Source: Heterocephalus glaber (taxonomy: Eukaryota > Chordata > Mammalia > Rodentia > Bathyergidae). From it: DNA of 64,000 nt. Where the stretch lies: NCBI RefSeq assembly GCF_000247695.1, contig NW_004624783.1:2254573-2318572 (forward strand), in the 5' to 3' direction. Positions 57,195 through 64,000 of this stretch are shown here, in pieces; the stretch's first letter is position 1, and every line of letters starts with the position of its first letter. Position numbers and translations under genes: made by a program. A model generated the notes under the pieces. It did not search any database and was not told the origin of the DNA. It was given only the letters and a program-made list of their open reading frames with translations.

Positions 57195-58160
57195 CATATA
57201 CTTTGCTTTTCAAGCAAAATTTTGTTGACCAGAACCTCATTTTCATATCCTGCTAGAAGGGCAGCCACTTCAATGGTCTTCTGGTCACATCTGCCTTGAA
57301 TGGAGTGATTCAAGTTTGGGCTTGCTAAGTTCAGGCTGGTGGCTGGTCTCTTGTTCTGTTATGAAATTTCTGTGGTCTGGTCCTGGGGAGGCAGCCACAG
57401 CAATCCCTCAGGACAAGAATCCTGAATGCAATGGCCACGGTCCATTCATAGAGCCAGTGAGGCAGGAATCCCTTTGTTCACTAAGAAACAGTAAAGGGTA
57501 AACTGCCAGGCTGTGCTAGCCAGCAAGGGCACAGTGGGTAGTGAACAGTGACGTTCCGAGACTCCAGAGGGCAAAGCTCAGATGAGAGCAGCAACAGGGG
57601 GTCTGGCTGAAAGTTTCAGTCCTCAATCCTATCAGATGTCTTCCTAAATGAAAGGAAGTCTTACAGAATTGGGGGACTCTGGCAAGAGGAAGATCACAGT
57701 GGAAGTTTTAAGCAGCAAGTGGAAGTTTAAGTGCCATGTCACAGGAACTGTCTTTTTTGCTTGCCATTGCATGAATCCCACATCACCTGAGCTGTAAGAG
57801 GCAATTATCTTTTTCTGACTGACTGAATGAATACATTAGTGCTAAGAAATGTGGATATGACTTGACAGTAAGAATCATCAGGGTTTGGTTGCCACCAATT
57901 TAACTTGTCTGTGTTGGAGTTTTTCTTTCCAACCTATTTGAACCACAGAATAATGACTACTAAGCTTGGCAAACACGCAGGCAAGATTGCAGCCCAAAGA
58001 GGGTCTGGGGCTTATGTGAATGGAGTCACACTGTGTGCCTGACGCAGTGATTCTGGGTGGAAAGTCCCACCACAGACTTTGGGTGAATGCCCAACTGATG
58101 AGTATGGGCTGTAGGAGCTCAGGCGTGGCCCTACCACTGAATTCCAGCTGATCTGGACCC
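57195..58160. other. Intergenic DNA, unclassified
   Basis: No recognisable gene or repeat. Frames on both strands are short. Confidence 0.4.
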
Positions 58161-58179
58161 ACTTAGAAGTAAATTTGGC

Positions 58180-58262
58180 CGGATGGGGATTTAGCTCAGT
58201 AGTTCTGCCGCCTGTCTTTGCAAGCACAAGGTCCCGAGTTCAGTCCCCGGTACCAAAAAAGA
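58180..58262 (+). repeat. ID-type SINE
   Basis: 'cggatggggatttagctcag' to 'gagttcagtccccggtacc'. Perfect 15-bp duplication AGAAGTAAATTTGGC at 58165-58179 and 58263-58277. Confidence 0.96.
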
Positions 58263-59047
58263 AGAAGTAAATTTGGCTTTCAGAGCCTGGAAGCAGATAT
58301 TGTCCATTTCGGGCAAGGACAGCAGGAGGATGTACTGTGTCCTTGTCTAATGTGGGGATGTTATTAGCTGTGAGGGGGAGAAAGTTCTAGTTGAGTAAAA
58401 AGCTTTAATAATCCCATTGTGAGGTAGGAATAAAAACACCACATTAAGATGAAAGTTCTTGAAGAAACTTTATTAATAGGATGGGTATTTTAAATAGGTG
58501 CTGATGGGGTAAAGGGCACAAGAATATCTGAAGATTAGTTTTGTTTATAAATTAAGAGGTGTACTGACACAAGATAGATAGCTAAAAGTAACAAAATAAA
58601 ACAAAACAAAACCCTGCAGTGGAAACAACTACCAGTACTTCTGAGAACACTACTTGCCAACACATTTCAAGAACTGAATCCATCCTGTTAAATTTAGTTT
58701 TTTTAAAGGAATTTACCCTAAGGGTGGCTAAATTGGGAGAGACTCTTCCATTACTTTCAGATCCCCTGGGCATGGTAGAAAGGAAAGCAGTGTTTATGAC
58801 ACAGGGTTGTTGTGAGGAGAAAATGGGAAAAAATGATAGGTATCATAGAGCAGGTGACAGTGAGCAGGAAGCTCTTCCTGGGAGCTGCCATTGCTTGTGG
58901 AGCTTTCTCTGAGGATCAGGCTGGGTGTAACAGCCTCAAAGCCCTTCTCCTTCACAGTCATGTCTACTGTCCATCTCAAGGCTCTCCCTAGTTCTTTGAG
59001 CCCTCTCCAAGGTGCTGTGATTAGTGTTGCAGACAAAGTGCCATATA

Positions 59048-59375
59048 CTGCTGTCCCTGGTATGGGAAGGGGACTGGTTCCAGGACCCTTGTGGTTGCCA
59101 AAATCCAAGGATGCCCAAGTCCCTTCTATACAGTGGCATGATACTGAATATAGCCTATGCACACTCTCCTGTGTCCCAAATCGTTTCTAGGGTACTTATA
59201 CTACTTGATATAATATAAACACAATGTAAATAGTTGTACTGTTTTGTCTAGGGAATAAAGATAAGGAAAAAGGTCTGTTCATGGTTATACAGACACAATT
59301 TTTTCCATACGTAGGTGTGATCTGTAGTTAGCTGAATCCTACGAGGCAGAAGCCATGGGTAGGAAGGGCCAGCTG
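59048..59375 (-). mobile_element. Tigger/MER2-like MITE
   Basis: 'gggactggttccaggaccc', 'caaaatccaaggatgccca', 'agcctatgcacactctcctg' and 'tagggaataaagataag' follow a MER2/Tigger internal sequence. The right end GGGCCAGCTG|TA and left end TA|CTGCTGTCCC show inverted termini next to TA, the TcMar target. About 328 bases, a usual MITE length. Confidence 0.75.
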
Positions 59376-59379
59376 TATG

Positions 59380-60540
59380 TCATCCCATTTGTCCTTTGTT
59401 TGCTTTGTTTTCAGTGCTTCTTTGGTGAGGCCTATCTTGTCGGGCCTATGAGCTGCAACAGCACACTTTAAGGAGTTGTCCTTACGGCAGAATGCTCTGT
59501 GGCTATTTGTCAGTGTGTGTATATTCTGGGTCCTATCCTTGGTGGACCTGGATCTTCTAGCACTTTCCAGTCATGACTCTGAATAGCACAAAACCAGTCT
59601 GATAATCTCCCCAAAGTAGACCATAATCTGTGGAAACCTTCACTTTATCCCCAATGATGGTAGGTTTTAAGATGGCCAAGTCATCTCCATTTCCATCCAT
59701 TCAACCATTTGCTGAATGCATTTTTGACTTTTTGAAGAATGAAGACTGATGTGATAATCTTCAAAGAAATTTGTGCCTTGAAAGTCTTAGACCAAAATCC
59801 CTACCCTCCTCTTTCTATGCAGAATTGATGCTTTTCAATTCCATCATTACTGTAAAGTCAAGCAAGGTGTCCACTTTCCTAAATGCTCCCCTGTAGCAGC
59901 TGATCTGCCATTTCTCTGCTGGTTCTCAGAGCTCCTGACATTCTATTCAGCCCAAAACCACAACCCTTTCTACCTCCAGAAACACTATGCTGAGCCCTCC
60001 CCAGTCCTATCCATAGCTCTTCTGGCATCGCAGTCACTCAGTATTATTACCCTGGATGGGGCAGGAAGGAAAAGAGAAATCAAAGTGTCTACTCTGGGAT
60101 GCCGTGGCTATTAAGTGGAGGCTTTCATACCAAAGTGATCTATTGCGCTCTCCCCTTATTGTCTTCCTCCCACATCTACTCTTCAGTAGATCACTTCCAA
60201 GGACCTTGTTGGGAGCCATTTGTTTTTCCATGGTGGTTTCCTACACAGACTCAAATTCTTCTCAGTCAGCCCTCTGACCCATATAAATGTGTAGCATTTC
60301 TTCCCTCCAGAAGCCCCCGGAAGGCTGTCCTGCAGCTCCCTGCTGGATCCCTGCACAACTGCTCCACTGTCTAATCCAATTCCTAGCTCAGCCCTGAGTG
60401 AGCCCTCATCAAGATTTGGAGTCAAGTCCCTTCTTAGATAACAGTAGTGTCCTCTTTGTCTACATATCTGCCCTGAGCATAGCAGTACTTGGCACACATT
60501 AGGCCATCAGGGAATGTTTGCTGAATAAAGAATGTAAGAA
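59380..60540. other. Intergenic DNA downstream of EXOC4
   Basis: Single-copy looking, repeat-poor sequence beyond the EXOC4 poly(A) site. Overlapping open frames at 60034-60497 on both strands are not supported as genes. Confidence 0.45.
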
Positions 60541-60557
60541 AAACAACATGCCACATT

Positions 60558-61727
60558 TAAGCTTCTCAAGACAGTCTTTATTTTTTTGTTTATTCCATCA
60601 AAACCAAAGTTGTTACAAACAGGCACAAAATCCAGTCACAGACCTTCCCGCTCGCCTTTCCATGTGTGTTCAAGATGCTTCCTGATCACCGCACTGTTCC
60701 TCCTGTGACAGGTGACCAGGCACAGCAAGAGGACTGGGGGCCTGGGGTAATGGTGAAGTCCAGTGTGCCAGGAACACAGTGAGCATCTGCACTACAGGAA
60801 AGCAACTCTGAAACAGGCTCAGTTGGTGGCCCCACAGAGAGAGGAGAAATGTCATGGCTGTCCCATCATCCTTGCCCTCAGCTAAGCAAACCTGGGCTAC
60901 TTTCCCAGATGTTCATGGGAAGATAAGTAAGCACCTCAGAATCATTAACCTCCAAACAAGGTTTTAAGTGAGGCGAGACGTTCTCTAACCATTATTTTTT
61001 TGGAAACCAGAGTGGGTCAGACCACCTTTCCTTCTTCCATTTTTATCACTAATTTATGGCTCTTGGTTTTGATACAGTCAAAATACAAAGGCAGTAAACC
61101 AACCAACAGCCTAGGTACAAGCTACAGCATATAAATTCTCTAAGAGGTTGAGATAAAGGATATTTTCCCCCCTAACTCTGAAGAGTTCCTGTTTTGGTTA
61201 GGGAAATTTGTTGAAAGCCACAACCAGCTGAGAAGCCATTTATATGATTTGGGTAAAGTGATAGAAAACAATGCATGTACACTTATTTTATTGGACTGTA
61301 AACCAACAAGGTCAAGAGAGTAGAAACAGAAGACTATTAAGTGGCTTTAGGAATGGACTAAAACATAGGTGCCAGTCTACTTTGAAAGCTGGAATTTTAT
61401 ATATGCCGGGGAATAAACAAAGTATAAGTCATCCATTCGTTTCTCAGAGTGTAATAGCTTGATATACCTTCCTTCCTTGGCCTACCTCAGCCCCTTTAGA
61501 ATCAACTGTACTAATGTAGTTGTTACAGTAAAACATTTTGTACTGCAAACTTCCTTCAGAGCTCCTAACAAAAGCCAAACCTAAAGAGAAAATAATCCTT
61601 ACACTTTTCTTTCTACTAAAGCATCAGCATAGACAAAACTAACCTTGGAAGATACCAAATAACATACCAATAAAGAGGTGAGTCTGAGGAAACAAAAGCA
61701 ACCCCCACCCTACCGCAGTGCACCCCA
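60558..61727 (-). other. EXOC4: EXOC4 3' UTR
   Basis: Runs leftward from the EXOC4 stop codon to the predicted cleavage site about 1.15 kb away. No recognisable SINE interrupts it, unlike the DNA on either side. It ends just after two poly(A) signals. The exact end is predicted. Confidence 0.6.
60577..60594 (-). terminator. EXOC4: EXOC4 poly(A) signals (two AATAAA)
   Basis: On the minus strand AATAAA occurs at 60594-60589 and 60582-60577. A T-rich, TGTTGT-containing downstream element follows at about 60540-60550, so cleavage is expected near 60555-60565. Confidence 0.65.
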
Positions 61728-61965
61728 TTAAACAGTAGTTATTTTCTTATCTTTGGTGGCCTGCTTGATGGCCGCCTGCTCACAGATGATCTCCTTAAGC
61801 CTCTGGAGCCTCGAGTTCTGGGTGGTCTGGTCCCCCACTCCCGTCTGACTTCGGTGCAGCAGGGTCAGGGCGTGGATGTATTCCAGCTCCGTGTACTTCA
61901 CGCCCTGGTCCACCACCAGGTTCAGGAGCTCGTCGGCCGTGTTGTACAGCATCTCATAGTACTGC
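61728..61965 (-). CDS. EXOC4: EXOC4 last coding exon (Sec8 C-terminus)
   Basis: Terminal exon of exocyst complex component 4 (Sec8), a subunit of the octameric complex that tethers secretory vesicles to the plasma membrane. The minus strand has acceptor CATCCTAG at 61966; the exon begins with one base of a split codon, then [20 protein letters not shown], about 78 codons and a TAA at 61728-61730. It is helical, with the pieces [19 protein letters not shown] and [17 protein letters not shown]. It ends KDKKITTV; the last residues TTV form a class I PDZ ligand, reported for mammalian Sec8 binding to SAP102/PSD-95 family scaffolds. High CpG content fits a conserved exon. The full protein is about 970 residues; the other exons lie beyond the right edge. 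LRGUK follows downstream on the same strand. Confidence 0.96.
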
Positions 61966-62399
61966 CTAGGATGAAGATAGAGCCCTGCTCAGTGCCATCA
62001 GCAGCAGCAGTGTTGGCTAAGTGGGGATGAAAATGCTCTTGAAATGTTAATTGGTTTACTTACTCCACAAACACTGATCTCCTGGCAGTCTGGTTTTGTT
62101 TCATTCAATCCTTCATTTGTTCATTCATCATTTATTATTGGAGTCTTTATAAAACATATGTTTTTTTTCCTCCATAAAGAAGATAATAATAGTACCTACC
62201 TTTTAGGGTTATTGGAAGAACTGAACTGATTAATCTATATAAAGCAGTTAGAATGGTGGTGCTTCATAAAGGTAAAGTCTTCTTAGAACTATGATAGAAA
62301 TATAACAAAAGTAACAGCATGGCCCTTTTTCCTCAAGAAGTTCCAAGACAGGTAAGAAAGGGAAAAAGAAACCTAGAAATAGCAATTTTATTGCTGGTG

Positions 62400-62530
62400 A
62401 CAGAGTTCCTTCCCCTGCCTGGTGCCATTTAACCCTCACTACACCCAGGAAGTTGCAACTTCCTTTACTTGGATAAGAAAACTGAAGCCAAGAGGAGTTA
62501 GAAGACTTGTCCAGTGTCACAAAGACAACA
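62400..62530. repeat. MIR-type SINE
   Basis: 'ccatttaaccctcactacac', 'ttggataagaaaactgaag' and 'agacttgtccagtgtcac' are typical MIR words. Confidence 0.65.
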
Positions 62531-63074
62531 CCTACCATCCCTAAAACCAGCATTTCCGCTACTATACATGTACTCAGTGTATGCAGGACTCGGAACTACC
62601 ACTTGCACTATTCCCAAGCACCTAGGGGTGGTAAAGGCTCTGAGCCAGCTTTGCCAACACAGCCTGTTAGCAAAGGGACAGAGGGCCTCCCCGGGCACCA
62701 TTCACTTTCTTCTCTCTTCCTGATATGAAGGGAGCTTTGGGAGGATTGAGGGATTCAGGCAGTAGCGGTTTAAGGCAACTCTTCTGAGTGAAAGGATCTT
62801 AAGGCTCTATCTGGATCACTGGCTTAAAATCCTGTGTTATTGGACTCAGGGCTTTGGATTTGTTTCTTCATCAGGAATACCTTGGAAAAAAACACACATT
62901 CTAAAATGAAGCCATTCTAGGAGCTTTGTAATTTCAAGAATATTTTATAAATCACTGCTGCAATGGATATGTGATCAAAAAAAGTTTTGGTATCTTTTCA
63001 TATGGTTGGTCTACTTCCTGCACTGCTGACCCTGTTTTTCTAATTAACATACAATTAAAAAATAGAATACTTAA

Positions 63075-63240
63075 AAAGAAGATTGAACCCAGACAGTGCT
63101 AAGGTACATTCTCATCCCTTTTTAAAAAATCTTATTTTGAGTCAGTTTTGCTAAATTGCTCAGGCAGGCCTTGAACTTGTCAGCCTCCTGCCTCAGCCTT
63201 CTAAGTACCTGGGATTATAGGCATATACCACCATCTCTAG
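63075..63240 (-). repeat. B1-dID-like SINE, antisense
   Basis: A worn inverted ID part ('gattgaacccagacagtgct') then 'tgagtcagttttgctaaa', 'cctcctgcctcagccttc' and 'gggattataggcatatacca'. Confidence 0.7.
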
Positions 63241-63584
63241 TGAGAAATGATATTCTTTTGTGATATTCTCTAAATAGTAATGGGAATGAAAGTAGTTATT
63301 TTAGATGAATCATCATGAATCTCTTCTAGGAGCAAATTGTTCAGCATCACTGTGTACAGGGTCCTCTTAGGGCTACTTTTTTGTAATAGTTTTAAATGAG
63401 TGTGCCTTTTAAGCTCCTAGAGCCTGGTAGCCAGGAGCCACTGCACTGGTCAAGGCTAACTTTGAATGTAGACAATAGTACTTCTTATGTATTTCTTATG
63501 CTTCACGTGTAGTATAAAACCCATGTGAGCTTTATGTTCTACTCCTCAATATATCTGTTGTAGTTCAAAATATAATACTTTAAA

Positions 63585-63785
63585 AGCTGGGTGTGGTGGT
63601 ACATACCTGTAATCCCAGCACTCTAGGAGGCTGAGGCAGGAGGATTCTAAGTTTGAGCCCAGCCTTGGCAATTGAAAGAGGCCAAGCTTCAAAATAGAAA
63701 ATAAAAAAGGGCTGGGGAATACAGTTCATTTCAAAAGCCCTGGGTTCAATCTCCAGTACCACAAAACAATAACAACAACAAAACA
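63585..63785 (+). repeat. Dimeric B1-dID-like SINE
   Basis: 'gctgggtgtggtggtacata', 'aggaggctgaggcaggagg', an A-rich linker, then 'gggctggggaatacagttca', 'ccctgggttcaatctccag' and an (AAC)n tail. The most complete dimer in the window. Confidence 0.9.
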
Positions 63786-64000
63786 TACTGTAGGAAGATG
63801 TACTGTATTTGGCCTATGGCTTCATATGTTTCCTTGTACACAATGGCTTCTTCCCTGTGTGGGACTGTGTGATTCAAAAGTTAATTACTCCCCTAGATTC
63901 TGTTGTAAATTTGATGGTTGGAGTGTGTTTGCCTCGGGACAATGGACAATCAGTAATAGGGCGAGGTTACTCAGCCATCTGTTTGCCCTAAATCCAAATG

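Larger units (their letters stand above)
61966..64000 (-). other. EXOC4: EXOC4 last intron, partial
   Basis: No further EXOC4 exon is visible before the right edge. It holds a MIR near 62400-62530, a B1-dID-like SINE at 63075-63240 and another at 63585-63780. The rest is unclassified intron. Confidence 0.75.

Noticed and set aside
8322..58262. tRNA-like A and B boxes resembling tRNA genes
   Set aside because: All copies carry A-tails and target duplications and lack a foldable full cloverleaf; they are ID SINEs.
58794..59162. 122-codon frame on the minus strand
   Set aside because: Half of it lies in the Tigger/MER2-like MITE; no coding signature.
60034..60497. Overlapping frames on both strands near the EXOC4 3' end
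   Set aside because: No start context, domain or splice pattern; beyond the predicted EXOC4 cleavage site.
1..64000. CRISPR arrays, bacterial operons, phage or plasmid genes
   Set aside because: No spaced direct repeats of that kind, no dense coding and no prokaryotic start signals; the sequence is mammalian.

Overview
The window is mammalian nuclear DNA, almost certainly from a rodent that is not a mouse or rat. It has split genes with GT-AG introns, a CpG-island promoter, old mammalian repeats (MIR, MLT1/MaLR, Tigger and hAT MITEs), L1 3' ends with target-site duplications, and many rodent SINEs: B1-like, dimeric B1-dID-like, and a tRNA-derived ID-type family. The abundance of fresh ID copies ending in a GGTACC-like motif plus a short A-tail, with B1-dID and without B2, points to a squirrel-related or beaver/gopher-related rodent. 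I lean to a beaver-like genome, but the species is not proven. No bacterial or phage genes, CRISPR array or rRNA gene are present.

Two protein-coding genes are partly present, both on the minus strand, in the conserved mammalian order EXOC4 then LRGUK. At the right, 61728-61965 is the last coding exon of EXOC4 (exocyst subunit Sec8), followed leftward by its 3' UTR and two poly(A) signals near 60580. The rest of EXOC4 lies beyond the right edge. At the left, 8715-8990 is the first coding exon of LRGUK, under a CpG-rich promoter, and 2443-2550 is its second exon. Both exons are phase 0 with good splice sites. The leucine-rich-repeat and guanylate-kinase exons lie beyond the left edge.

The roughly 51 kb between the genes (about 9.1 to 60.5 kb) holds no credible coding gene. 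It is layered retroelement debris: at least four copies of one LTR family (called LTR-A here), four of another (LTR-B), a full-length MaLR element at 30664-32968, several solo MaLR LTRs, antisense old L1 at 17.5-20.4 kb, a younger antisense L1 at 50.4-51.4 kb, lineage-specific L1 3' ends with a purine-rich G4-prone 3' UTR, and about twenty ID SINEs. Many insertions have clear target-site duplications, so nesting order can be read directly. The best case is a four-deep nest at 22.7-24.5 kb.

There are two assembly gaps: 9124-9239, just upstream of the LRGUK promoter, and 42042-42543, inside an L1 purine tract. I found no new gene system. The most useful observations are the RFX X-box/YY1/ACTAYRNNNCCCR promoter architecture of LRGUK, the nested LTRs, the oversized gap in the L1, and a tailless 5'-half SINE insertion.
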